Source: Paenibacillus dendrobii (GTDB lineage Bacteria; Bacillota; Bacilli; Paenibacillales; Paenibacillaceae). Taken from it: a stretch of DNA of 64,000 nt. The DNA lies in the NCBI RefSeq assembly GCF_009807035.1, contig NZ_WUBI01000001.1, positions 1 to 64,000 of the forward strand, written 5' to 3'. A model generated the notes under the pieces. It ran no database searches and was not told the DNA's origin. It worked only from the letters and a program-made list of their open reading frames with translations. The position numbers and the translations under genes were made by a program. This document shows positions 1 to 9,463 of the stretch, in pieces (position 1 is the first letter of the stretch; every line of letters begins with the position of its first letter).

Positions 1-2
1 CG

Positions 3-3000
3 GCCATGCAGCCGGTGCCTGTTGGAGTGACGGGGGATTTGTACATCGGCGGCATACAGTTGGCCAGAGGCTATCACGTGCGGCCCGAGCTGACGCAAGA
101 GCGATTTCTTCCTGATCCGTTTTCAGATGAAGCGGGAAGCCGAATCTACAAAACGGGAGATTTGGCACGGTACTTACCGGATGGAAGCCTGGAGTACGCA
201 GGACGGAGCGATGACCAAATCAAGCTGAGAGGATTCCGGATTGAATTGGGAGAAATCGAAGCGGCGCTGCTGAAGCATCCGAAAGTTCTGGAGAGCGCGG
301 TAATCGCCCGGGATGAGGAGCGGGGCGGCAAGCGGCTGATCGGGTACTGGGTAAGCCAGGAGCCGGGAATCACCAGTGCGGCGGAGCTTCGGAACTTCTT
401 GAAAGGGAGGTTGCCGGAGTATATGGTGCCGGTGGCTTGGATGGAGCTGGAACGGATGCCGCTGACCCCGAGTGGGAAAACGGATCGCAAGAAGTTGCCT
501 ATGCCACAGGATGTTAGGTCGGAGGTAGAAGCAGCTTTTGTAGCCCCGGAAAGCCCTGCTGAACGGCAGCTGGCGGAGATCTGGAAAGAGGTGCTTGGCG
601 TACAGCAGGTTGGCGTTCATGATAACTTTTTTACATTGGGCGGAGATTCCATTCGCAGTATATCCGTTTTGTCCAAGGCACGCCACGAGGGGATATTGTT
701 CACTTTGCAGCAACTTTTCGAATACCCTACGATCTACTCTCTGCTCGGCCAAATCGAAGCCGCAGATAGCCTTGAAAACCTGGACCCTATTGAAGCCTTT
801 TCGCTACTATCGCCCGCTGATGCAAGTAGATTAAGGGAGCTTGCTATTGAGGATGCATACCCTCTGACCGCGCTTCAAGCCGGTCTTGTCTATCATAGCG
901 AGCTGCGTCCGCACACGGCGATTTATCACGATATGATGAGCTTTACAATCAATAGCCGGTTTTACTCCGAGCCTTTTGCAGCGGCCCTTCGGCATTTGGT
1001 TCGGCGTCATCCGATCCTGCGAACCACATTTGATTTGGCGACTTACACGGAGCCGATTCAAATGATTCATCCGGAGATGCAAAAGATTTTGACGATCACA
1101 GATCTCAGAGCATTAACGGTAGTTGAGCAGGAGGAGGCTCTAAGATTATTTAAGGAGAGCGAGCGTCAGCTGCGGTTCGATTGGGGCCAGCCTTTGGTTC
1201 GGTTCTTTGTCCACATCTTGAGCGATGAGATGTACTGTGCAACGCTTAGCTTTCATGATTCCATGCTGGACGGCTGGAGCGTAAATTCATTAATCACTGA
1301 GCTGTTTACGGATTATTCGAACCGGATTGCCGGGACAGTCCGTGCGAAGAGCACAGAACCGGTACCATTCCGGGAATATGTGGCTTTGGAGAGAGAGGCA
1401 CTGGCTTCAGATGAAGCCAAACATTTCTGGCAGGAGACGCTGGAGGAGATGACATTCGGTGCTGTACCGCGTGTTTCATCTCCATCAGATGCCACCCGAG
1501 AAATACTGATACGTTATTTGAAAGTGGATATCTCCCAGCATGTTTCGGATGGGCTAATTAAGCTGTCAGAACAGATGGGCGTTCCGTTAAAAAGCATTCT
1601 GCTGGCGGTCCACTTGCGAATCATGGGCCTCCTTGGCGGGACGGAGGATGTATTGACGGGGCTGGAGCATAACGGAAGACCTGAACTGCCCGGCGGGGAA
1701 AGCATGTTGGGCTTATTCTTAAACACGGTTCCTTTCAGATTAAATCTTAACTTATCAGAAGGTTCCTGGAGCGGTTTAATTCGGGAAACTTACAAAACGG
1801 AGACCGCTTTATTGCCATACCGCCGATATCCACTGGCCCAGATTCAAAGAGGCTTGGGAGGACAGAGGTTATTCGAGACGGTCTTTAATTATACTCACTT
1901 TCACGTGGCGGAAAAACTGCTGGATTTGGCGGATCTTAGCCTAGTTGATATGGATGCCGTGCTTGAGACGGATTTTCCACTTCGTGCTGAGTTTGGGCGT
2001 GAAATTGCTGCAGGGAACATTCGCTTTGAGCTGCATTATGATGCCGGTATTCTTCCCGAAAGTCGGGTTCGTAACATAGCAGGCTATTACCAGAAGGCGT
2101 TCTCTAACTTGCTGAACGATCCGGAGAGTCCGTTTATGCAACAAAATCTATTGTCGGAAGAGGAAGTAGAGACGCTGCTGTACCGATGGAACCATAAAGA
2201 ACCTGCCAGGGATTCGGAGTTTACAGAATCTTCGTTCCCTCAGCTATTCGAAAAGCGGGCCGCTCTATACCCAAGCAGGATAGCTGCAACGTATCTGGAT
2301 CAACATATTACTTATCGGGAACTGGATGAACGATCGAATAAAGTCGCACGGGAGCTGATGAAACAAGGAGCCGGGCCGGAAGTATGCGTCGCTGTTCTGG
2401 GCGAACGAAATCTAGATTTCCTAGTCATTCTTTTAGGCATTCTGAAGTCAGGAGGAGTGTATGTTCCTTTGGATCCACGCTACCCTGACGAACGGATTCA
2501 GGAGATGATCGTAACAAGCGGCAGCAGGATGGTGATCGCTGCGGAAGAATTTGTTACCTCTCTTCAGCAGAAGAAGGAGAGCCCGTCCAGACACCGTATT
2601 TGCGATATGGTTTCGATGACTGCTCTGCTTCAGGCGTCGCACTCTACCGAGCCTCTTCAAAAGCTTCCGGACCGAGAACAGCTGGCATATATCATTTTTA
2701 CATCCGGGTCTACGGGTAAGCCGAAAGGGGCCATGGTCGAGCACAAAGGGTTGATGAATCACCTGTATGCAAAAATATCAGACCTGCATCTTACCGGGGA
2801 CGACATTATCGCGCAAAATGCATCTCAATGTTTTGATATTTCCGTATGGCAATTTTTGGCCGGCCTATTAGTAGGTGGCAGCGTGCATATTTGCGAGGAA
2901 GAACTGGTTTATAACGCTTCCGCTATGCTGCAGGTTATTGAACGAAGAGGGATTACCATTCTTGAAATGGTGCCTTCGGTCATCCGTACCATGTTAGACC

Positions 3001-4133
3001 AAACCGGCTTGTTGGAAGAGCAGCTCGCATTACATTCTCTTCGTTGGATGGTACCTACTGGGGAGGCTCTTCCGCCGGATTTGGTGGGGCAGTGGTTTAA
3101 ACAATATGCCCATGTTCCCATGATGAATGCTTACGGCCCGACGGAGTGCTCCGATGATGTGACGCATTATCCTATTTATCAGGAGCCGTCCGAACCTTGG
3201 AATACCGTGCCAATCGGACGTCCGGTAGCCAATATGTCCATGTATGTGATGGACCGGCACTTAAACCTCGTTCCTATTGGTGTACCGGGTGAGCTGTATG
3301 TTGGTGGGATCGGAGTAGGAAGAGGGTATATCAACAATCCTCAAAAAACGACTGAGGTCTTCCTGTCTAATCCTTTTCACACTTCGTCGGAGGCTAGATT
3401 GTATAAGACCGGCGATCTGGTGCGCTATTTGGAAGACGGTAATCTGGAATTTCTCGGACGAATCGACCATCAAGTAAAAATTCGTGGCCACCGGATCGAA
3501 ATCGGTGAAATCGAGACTGCGCTCGCTCGCATCCCGGCAATACGGGAGAGCGTAGTGGTCGCGATGGAAAACGATGACCAAGAGAAATATCTGGTGGGAT
3601 ATGTGGTCCCCTATTCTGAAATGGCTGTATCGGTCAAGGAATTACGTTCAGATTTGAAGAGGCATTTACCCGATTACTGCATACCTTCGCAGTTCATCGT
3701 CTTGGACGCTTTGCCTTTAACACCCAATGGCAAGCTGGATCGAAAAAAACTGCCCCGTCCAGATCAGTGTCAGGAGCAAAGGGAAGAACCTATACATCTC
3801 CCGGAGAACAAGCTCCAGCAGACTATTGCTGACGTATGGCAGGCGGTTCTCAAAAAAGACCGAATTGGAATTGAAGATAATTTCTTTGAAATCGGGGGAG
3901 ATTCGCTCCGGCTTATGCAGGTGCACAGTAGACTTCAGCAAGAACTGGACTGCGAGATTGCAATCGCAGATTTATTCAAATACCCGACAGTGAAGTCGCT
4001 GACGATGCTGCTTCAGGATGCAGAGGAGCAGGACAAACGGAACCAGGAAGAGCTGACGGAGATCATGGAACGAGCCGAGCAGCGGAAAGAAATGATGAAG
4101 AAACGGAAACAGGCGCGCGGTTCACGAAAATAA
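3..4133 (+). CDS. Non-ribosomal peptide synthetase, 5'-truncated by window edge (A-PCP-C-A-PCP)
   Basis: The frame is open through the left edge, so the protein begins upstream. Counting from the first Met (position 6), residues 1-165 are the end of an adenylation domain (A6 to A10: YKTGDLARY, GRSDDQIKLRGFR, SGKTDRKKL). A carrier domain follows (LGGDSIRS, near 215), then a condensation domain (about 280-700), a complete adenylation domain (about 740-1250, with FTSGSTGKPKG, NAYGPTE and NGKLDRKKL) and a last carrier domain (IGGDSLRL). The charged helical tail may dock to the next protein. The condensation motif reads HDSMLDG, with Asp in place of the second, catalytic His. By hand alignment to GrsA, the specificity residues of the complete A domain read D-I-W-E-V-T-A-D-D-K. 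I do not assign a substrate; two acidic residues at the pocket end could suit a basic amino acid. The PKS gene starts 21 bp downstream. Confidence 0.95.
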   Translation, partial: AMQPVPVGVTGDLYIGGIQLARGYHVRPELTQERFLPDPFSDEAGSRIYKTGDLARYLPDGSLEYAGRSDDQIKLRGFRIELGEIEAALLKHPKVLESAVIARDEERGGKRLIGYWVSQEPGITSAAELRNFLKGRLPEYMVPVAWMELERMPLTPSGKTDRKKLPMPQDVRSEVEAAFVAPESPAERQLAEIWKEVLGVQQVGVHDNFFTLGGDSIRSISVLSKARHEGILFTLQQLFEYPTIYSLLGQIEAADSLENLDPIEAFSLLSPADASRLRELAIEDAYPLTALQAGLVYHSELRPHTAIYHDMMSFTINSRFYSEPFAAALRHLVRRHPILRTTFDLATYTEPIQMIHPEMQKILTITDLRALTVVEQEEALRLFKESERQLRFDWGQPLVRFFVHILSDEMYCATLSFHDSMLDGWSVNSLITELFTDYSNRIAGTVRAKSTEPVPFREYVALEREALASDEAKHFWQETLEEMTFGAVPRVSSPSDATREILIRYLKVDISQHVSDGLIKLSEQMGVPLKSILLAVHLRIMGLLGGTEDVLTGLEHNGRPELPGGESMLGLFLNTVPFRLNLNLSEGSWSGLIRETYKTETALLPYRRYPLAQIQRGLGGQRLFETVFNYTHFHVAEKLLDLADLSLVDMDAVLETDFPLRAEFGREIAAGNIRFELHYDAGILPESRVRNIAGYYQKAFSNLLNDPESPFMQQNLLSEEEVETLLYRWNHKEPARDSEFTESSFPQLFEKRAALYPSRIAATYLDQHITYRELDERSNKVARELMKQGAGPEVCVAVLGERNLDFLVILLGILKSGGVYVPLDPRYPDERIQEMIVTSGSRMVIAAEEFVTSLQQKKESPSRHRICDMVSMTALLQASHSTEPLQKLPDREQLAYIIFTSGSTGKPKGAMVEHKGLMNHLYAKISDLHLTGDDIIAQNASQCFDISVWQFLAGLLVGGSVHICEEELVYNASAMLQVIERRGITILEMVPSVIRTMLDQTGLLEEQLALHSLRWMVPTGEALPPDLVGQWFKQYAHVPMMNAYGPTECSDDVTHYPIYQEPSEPWNTVPIGRPVANMSMYVMDRHLNLVPIGVPGELYVGGIGVGRGYINNPQKTTEVFLSNPFHTSSEARLYKTGDLVRYLEDGNLEFLGRIDHQVKIRGHRIEIGEIETALARIPAIRESVVVAMENDDQEKYLVGYVVPYSEMAVSVKELRSDLKRHLPDYCIPSQFIVLDALPLTPNGKLDRKKLPRPDQCQEQREEPIHLPENKLQQTIADVWQAVLKKDRIGIEDNFFEIGGDSLRLMQVHSRLQQELDCEIAIADLFKYPTVKSLTMLLQDAEEQDKRNQEELTEIMERAEQRKEMMKKRKQARGSRK

Positions 4134-4154
4134 CCCGGAATAGGAGGCGTTCAG

Positions 4155-7100
4155 GTGAATTACGAGATAGAGCAGGATAATGCCATAGCGGTTGTGGGAA
4201 TGTCCGTCCGGTTTCCCGGTGCGAAAACAGTGGAGGAGTTTTGGGATAACCTCCGGAATGGTGTCGAGTCTATCACGTTTTTTTCAGAGGAAGATTTAAA
4301 AAGGTCCGGAATTCCATCTTCCGTGTATGAACTTCCCGAATATGTAAGAGCTAAGCCGATTTTGGAGGGGATCGATCTTTTTGACGCCGATTTTTTTCAA
4401 TTCACCCCTAAAGAAGCGAGTCTTACCGACCCTCAGCAGCGCATTTTTTTAGAATGCGCCTGGGAGGCCCTTGAAATGGCGGGTTACCATGCGGAAGGTT
4501 ACGATGGCCGGATCGGTGTCTTTGGAGGCGTGGGAGAGAGCACTTATTTTCTTTTTCATATATTCAGCCGCCCCGACGTGATGGAAGAGCTTGGAAAAAT
4601 GCAGAGCAAACTCCTAAATGACAAAGATTTTCTCAGTACTCGTGTATCTTACAAATTGAATCTTCAAGGTCCCAGCATGACGGTGCAGACCGCATGCTCG
4701 ACAGCATTGGTTAACGTGCATTTGGCCTGTCAAAGCCTGCTTAATGGAGAGTGCGATACAGCGTTGGCTGGTGCGGCCTCCATTGCAATGCCGAATAAGT
4801 CGGGCTATCTATATGAAGAAGGTAATATTTATTCCGCGGATGGACATTGCCGGGCATTTGACAAGGACTCGGATGGGACGGTATTTGGAGACGGTGTTGG
4901 CGTTGTCCTTTTGAAGCGTCTGGAGGATGCCTTGGAGGACGGAGACACGATTCATGCCGTGATCAAAGGATCAGCAATGAACAACGATGGGAATACGAAA
5001 ATCGGATTCACTGCCCCTAGCGCCAGAGGCCAAGCGAAAGTCATTGCGGAAGCGCTGAGCATGGCCGCAACGGCTCCAGAGAGTATCGGCTATATTGAGA
5101 CCCACGGAACGGGCACCAAACTTGGCGACATGATCGAGATTGAGGCATTGAAGCAATGCTATCATACCGAACCGGATGGTCAAAGAATTGTACTGGGATC
5201 GGTCAAGACGAACATGGGGCACCTGAACACCGCTGCGGGAATAGCTGGACTCATAAAAACGATACTGATATTGAAACATGGTCAGATTCCGGCAACGCTG
5301 CACTATACCGCTCCCAATCCCCGGCTTGATTTGGAGCATTCCTCCTTTATGGTAAATTCTTCGCTCATGGAATGGGAGCGAGGCGATATGCCTCGAAGGG
5401 CATCTGTCAGCTCGTTTGGCGTAGGGGGTACCAATGTCCATCTTATTATGGAGGAGACCCCGCCGTTAGCGGAAACGCAGGAGTCAGAACGCTGGGAGCT
5501 GCTTCCTCTTTCCGCAAAGACGCCGAATGCCTTGGAGCGAATGACAGACAATTTACAAACGTACCTTCGGGAAAACGAAACGGCGAAATTATCCGATGTA
5601 GCGTATACGCTGCAGCATGGAAGGAAGAATTTCCAGAATCGCAGAATGCTCGTCTGCCGTGACAAGAGCGATGCGGTCGATCTTCTGCAGCATCCAGGAG
5701 ATAAACGTGCAGGCACTTTTTTGGATGACCCGTCAGGTTCCTCCGACGAAGCACGAGCCAGCATTTTTATGTTCCCTGGACAGGGAGCGGAGTACAAAGG
5801 CATCGGGAGAGAGTTGTATGAGGCGTTTCCGTTATTTAAAAAGGAAGTTGACAGATGCTCCGACCTGTTCAAAGCTCATCTCAACATTGACATTCGTGAA
5901 CAAATTGGTTCATGGAAATCTAACGAAGATTCCAGTCGGACATTGGACTCCTTCTCTAGTTTGCCCGTTATCTTTTCCGTCGAGTATGCGATTGCTTCTC
6001 TTTTGCTCTCATGGGGCATTCAACCTGCAGCAGTAATCGGTCATGGAACGGGAGAATACGCGGCGGCCTGCATATCCGGCATGATCGGTCTCGAAGATGC
6101 CACTGCGCTTGTCGCGGCGCGCGTCCGTCTATTCCAAACGCTTAAGCCTGCATCTGTGATCTATGTTGAACGTTCAGAAGATGAACTTACGCCTGAACTT
6201 GACGGAAGAATACGAGTCGCTTCCGTCAATGGAGCTAGTTCTTGCGTGGTAGCGGGAGAGGAAGAAGAGATACGGCGGTTGAGCTCTCGACTTGAGGAAC
6301 AGGGCGTCAATTTTAGGTCGCTGCAAAGTTCCCATTATATTGCAGCCAATGAACTTGATGAGTCGGGTGTGCATCAATTCGAACGTACCGTTAGAAACTT
6401 GAGAATAAATTCGCCTCGTATCCCTTATGTCTCGTCCTTAACCGGTACTTGGATGACCGCAGATGAAGCAGCGGATCACGCTTATTGGTCACGGCATCTC
6501 CAGGGCACCGTGCGATTTGCAGCCGGAATTAAGGAGTTGATCCGTCAAAATCCCCACTTCCTGTTCAGCGAAGTTGGCCCTGGTCAAAGTCTCGGCGCAT
6601 GCATTAAAAGTTTGTACGAAGAAATCGGCGAGAGTCCCGTCGTACTGAACACGCTCAAACGGTCCAATCAGGATCAATCTGATGTTTTCCTGCTTCTGTC
6701 GCTGGCAGGGACGCACTGGCTATATGGGCAAACGATTGATTGGCAGCAATTGCAGAGTGGTGAGACAGCGCGCCGCCGTGTTCCGCTGCCGACGTATCCG
6801 TTTGAAAGAAAGCGCTATTGGATCGATCCAGATCTTTCCGCCATTTTCGGCCGCGGAGCGAAAGAAGGGGGCGAATCTCCATCGGCTGCGAAAAACAAGG
6901 TGGAGACCGGTGAAACAAGCAGCCGCGCGATAAGTCCCGCAACAAAGAACAGCTCTGAGCACATCATTGCGGAAATATTTGCCGAAATTCTGGGTGTCAA
7001 CAATCCCGGTCCTCAAGATAACTTTTTTGATCTGGGCGGAAGCTCACTCGTTGCTGCACAGTTATTATCTAAAATGAACAAAGCGTTTCAGTCCCATTTT

Positions 7101-8426
7101 TCCCTAGATGTCATTTTTGCTGCTCCGACCGTGCAGGGAATCGCGAATGCGGTCAATCGTATCCGGGAACAGGATACTTCTATGAATTCTCCAGCGATTA
7201 GCGCTCTTGACGATATTCAGTTGGATCAGGAATTGAGGGACAGTATCCATGCTCTTGCTGACACTCAAAGTACAGACGGCCGGAGTTCATCAGTAGAGGG
7301 AATCTTCCTGACAGGGGCCACAGGTTTTATCGGTTCGCATGTTCTTTATGACCTGCTTAGGGAAACCGGGTCGGACATTTATTGTCTCGTCCGGGCGAAG
7401 ACTGCGGAAGAAGCTAAAGACCGGATTCGTGACAATATGTTGCAATACTGGATTTGGCCGGAGGAATCAGCTTCCCGCATTATTCCTGTGCTTGGGAGCC
7501 TGGAAGAGGATAATCTGGGGATGACGGAGGAGCAGTTTGACGAGATTGCCAGTAAAATCTCCGTTATTTATCACATGGCCGCGTGGGTGAACTGGATTTA
7601 TCCTTATTCCGAACTCAGGGGTGCAAATGTTCTGGGAACGAAAGAGATAATTCGGCTGGCTTGCGACACTTCCTTAAAGCCCGTTCACTTTATGTCTTCG
7701 GTTGCCGTGTTCGACTCTCCGGAATTGCCTTTAACATATGACTGTTATGAAAATGAAAATACCCGGCAATACAGAACGTTCCAAACGGGTTACGCGGAAT
7801 CCAAATGGGCATCGGAGCAGCTGCTGTTGGAGGCGCGGTCTGAAGGTCTGCCGGTATCCATCTACCGCTCGGCCTATGTTACGGGCAGCAGCTTGCATGG
7901 AAGAAGCAATACGAATGACTTTGTCTTCCGTATGGTCAAAGGTTGTATTCAAATGGGGGTCGCTCCTTACACCGATTTGTATGTCAATATTACTCCGGTC
8001 GATTATGTGGCAAGATCAATTGTTTATTTGTCTAGACAAAAGGAATCCAAGCATCCTGTATATCACATTACCAACCAGGAAACCTCAACCTGGCTTGCTC
8101 TGCTGGGATGGATTCGAGGATATGGTTATCATCTTGATCTAATTTCGGTAAATGAGTGGAACGAAAAGCTGGAGCAAGCCATCCAAGAATCGCAGGACAA
8201 TGCACTGACTCCCTTTTTATTCTATTTTGCTCCGGAAAAAGAACCACACTCCACAGAAGACGAAGTACCCATTCAAGGTAAAACATATGATTCGCAAAAC
8301 GCAATTGAAATGCTCCAATCCAGTTCGATCGTTTGCCCTAAAGTGGATGACTCCTTGTTAAGAAAATATTTTGATTACCTGGTTGATTGCGGGTTCCTAA
8401 CGAGTCCCTTTGCCGCAAGACTATAG
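4155..8426 (+). CDS. Type I polyketide synthase module with reductive release (KS-AT-ACP-R), AT nucleophile missing
   Basis: 1423 residues from a GTG start with AGGAGG at 4142-4147. The ketosynthase (about 8-430) keeps its Cys-His-His triad: TACSTA (Cys181), THGTGT (His317), NMGHLN (His356). The acyltransferase (about 535-850) starts with FPGQGAE, but its nucleophile motif GHSxGE reads GHGTGE, so residue 631 is Gly (codon 6045-6047). The later SHAFH motif reads SHYIA. The carrier domain is near 930-1000 (DLGGSSL). The C-terminal 370 residues are a thioester reductase of the short-chain dehydrogenase type, with TGATGFIG near 1053 and YAESK near 1212. The likely role is one extension followed by NAD(P)H-dependent release of an aldehyde or alcohol, which explains the absence of an integral thioesterase. 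Loading of the carrier probably needs an acyltransferase in trans, unless the module is inactive. Confidence 0.95.
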   Translation: MNYEIEQDNAIAVVGMSVRFPGAKTVEEFWDNLRNGVESITFFSEEDLKRSGIPSSVYELPEYVRAKPILEGIDLFDADFFQFTPKEASLTDPQQRIFLECAWEALEMAGYHAEGYDGRIGVFGGVGESTYFLFHIFSRPDVMEELGKMQSKLLNDKDFLSTRVSYKLNLQGPSMTVQTACSTALVNVHLACQSLLNGECDTALAGAASIAMPNKSGYLYEEGNIYSADGHCRAFDKDSDGTVFGDGVGVVLLKRLEDALEDGDTIHAVIKGSAMNNDGNTKIGFTAPSARGQAKVIAEALSMAATAPESIGYIETHGTGTKLGDMIEIEALKQCYHTEPDGQRIVLGSVKTNMGHLNTAAGIAGLIKTILILKHGQIPATLHYTAPNPRLDLEHSSFMVNSSLMEWERGDMPRRASVSSFGVGGTNVHLIMEETPPLAETQESERWELLPLSAKTPNALERMTDNLQTYLRENETAKLSDVAYTLQHGRKNFQNRRMLVCRDKSDAVDLLQHPGDKRAGTFLDDPSGSSDEARASIFMFPGQGAEYKGIGRELYEAFPLFKKEVDRCSDLFKAHLNIDIREQIGSWKSNEDSSRTLDSFSSLPVIFSVEYAIASLLLSWGIQPAAVIGHGTGEYAAACISGMIGLEDATALVAARVRLFQTLKPASVIYVERSEDELTPELDGRIRVASVNGASSCVVAGEEEEIRRLSSRLEEQGVNFRSLQSSHYIAANELDESGVHQFERTVRNLRINSPRIPYVSSLTGTWMTADEAADHAYWSRHLQGTVRFAAGIKELIRQNPHFLFSEVGPGQSLGACIKSLYEEIGESPVVLNTLKRSNQDQSDVFLLLSLAGTHWLYGQTIDWQQLQSGETARRRVPLPTYPFERKRYWIDPDLSAIFGRGAKEGGESPSAAKNKVETGETSSRAISPATKNSSEHIIAEIFAEILGVNNPGPQDNFFDLGGSSLVAAQLLSKMNKAFQSHFSLDVIFAAPTVQGIANAVNRIREQDTSMNSPAISALDDIQLDQELRDSIHALADTQSTDGRSSSVEGIFLTGATGFIGSHVLYDLLRETGSDIYCLVRAKTAEEAKDRIRDNMLQYWIWPEESASRIIPVLGSLEEDNLGMTEEQFDEIASKISVIYHMAAWVNWIYPYSELRGANVLGTKEIIRLACDTSLKPVHFMSSVAVFDSPELPLTYDCYENENTRQYRTFQTGYAESKWASEQLLLEARSEGLPVSIYRSAYVTGSSLHGRSNTNDFVFRMVKGCIQMGVAPYTDLYVNITPVDYVARSIVYLSRQKESKHPVYHITNQETSTWLALLGWIRGYGYHLDLISVNEWNEKLEQAIQESQDNALTPFLFYFAPEKEPHSTEDEVPIQGKTYDSQNAIEMLQSSSIVCPKVDDSLLRKYFDYLVDCGFLTSPFAARL

Positions 8427-8441
8427 CAAAGAAAGCGGGAT

Positions 8442-9443
8442 GTGCATATGATCTATTCATCTGTAATCGATCTAATCGGAAGAACGCCGGTTGTTCCGAT
8501 TCATAAAATGGCTTCTCCTGACGGGGCCCAAGTCTACGTGAAATTGGAAGGCTATAATCCCGGTGGCAGTATGAAGGACCGAACGGCTCAAAACATTATC
8601 CGGCATGCTGAAATGTGCGGTGATCTAAAACCAGGGGGAGTTATTGTTGAGTCGTCTTCCGGAAATTTAGCGATTGGGCTGGCTATGATTGCTTGCCTCA
8701 AGGGCTACAAGATGATTGCGGTAGTCGATCCCAAAATCAATCGAGTTAACCTGCGGATTTTGCAGGCGTATGGAGCAGAAATCCAAATGGTAGATAAACC
8801 GGACGAGAACGGCAATTTCTTATCCGCAAGACTGGAGATCGTTAAGAGGATTAGCGAAACGATGGACAACGTCTTTTGGCCGAATCAGTATAATAATCCA
8901 TCCAATCCCGAAGCGCATCGTCTGGGAACTGCAAGGGAAATCTTCAACGATTTCGGGCAAGAGCTCGATTGGGTAGTTACACCGGTGGGAACCGCGGGGT
9001 TATCGACGGGCTGCAGTTTGGGACTTAAGGAACTGATTCCTCATATCAAGGTTTTGGCTGTAGATGCGGTAGGTTCGGTTATTTTTGGGACACCTCCGGG
9101 TCCGCGGCTCCAGGTAGGCCTGGGGGCAGCGGTAGTGCCTGGTAATCTGCAACGTGAACTTTTTGACCAAGTGGTTCATGTCACCGACCGAGATGCTTTT
9201 CATACGACCCGGAGGCTTGCCCTTGAAGAAGGAATTCTGGCGGGCGGATCATCAGGTGCCGCTGTTCATGCCGGACTGAAACTGGCGAATTCACTTCCTG
9301 CTTCACAAAAGGTACTCGTTATTCTCCCCGACCGTGGAGAACGATACTACGATACGATTTTCTCGGACAGTTGGCTGCAGGAACATGACATTCAATTGAA
9401 TCAAGAAGAAGAAAGCGATTATATTACGCAAATCCAATTTTAA
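8442..9443 (+). CDS. SbnA-like PLP-dependent synthase (2,3-diaminopropionate pathway)
   Basis: 333 residues from GTG 8442; ATG 8448 is an alternative. This is a cysteine-synthase-fold protein with the PLP-lysine motif NPGGSMKDR and SSSGNLAIGLA for phosphate/substrate binding. Several stretches match my memory of staphylococcal SbnA rather than CysK: VVDPKI, VDAxGSVIFG and ILPDRGxRYxD. SbnA joins O-phosphoserine and glutamate to N-(2-amino-2-carboxyethyl)-glutamate, which SbnB then oxidises to 2,3-diaminopropionate. The gene lies 15 bp after the PKS gene, so it probably supplies a diaminopropionate building block for the cluster. No SbnB-like dehydrogenase is seen in this window; it may lie upstream of the left edge. 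Family call is firm; pathway role is inferred from resemblance and context. Confidence 0.85.
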   Translation: MHMIYSSVIDLIGRTPVVPIHKMASPDGAQVYVKLEGYNPGGSMKDRTAQNIIRHAEMCGDLKPGGVIVESSSGNLAIGLAMIACLKGYKMIAVVDPKINRVNLRILQAYGAEIQMVDKPDENGNFLSARLEIVKRISETMDNVFWPNQYNNPSNPEAHRLGTAREIFNDFGQELDWVVTPVGTAGLSTGCSLGLKELIPHIKVLAVDAVGSVIFGTPPGPRLQVGLGAAVVPGNLQRELFDQVVHVTDRDAFHTTRRLALEEGILAGGSSGAAVHAGLKLANSLPASQKVLVILPDRGERYYDTIFSDSWLQEHDIQLNQEEESDYITQIQF

Positions 9444-9463
9444 AACTTGAAATGAGGATCTTC

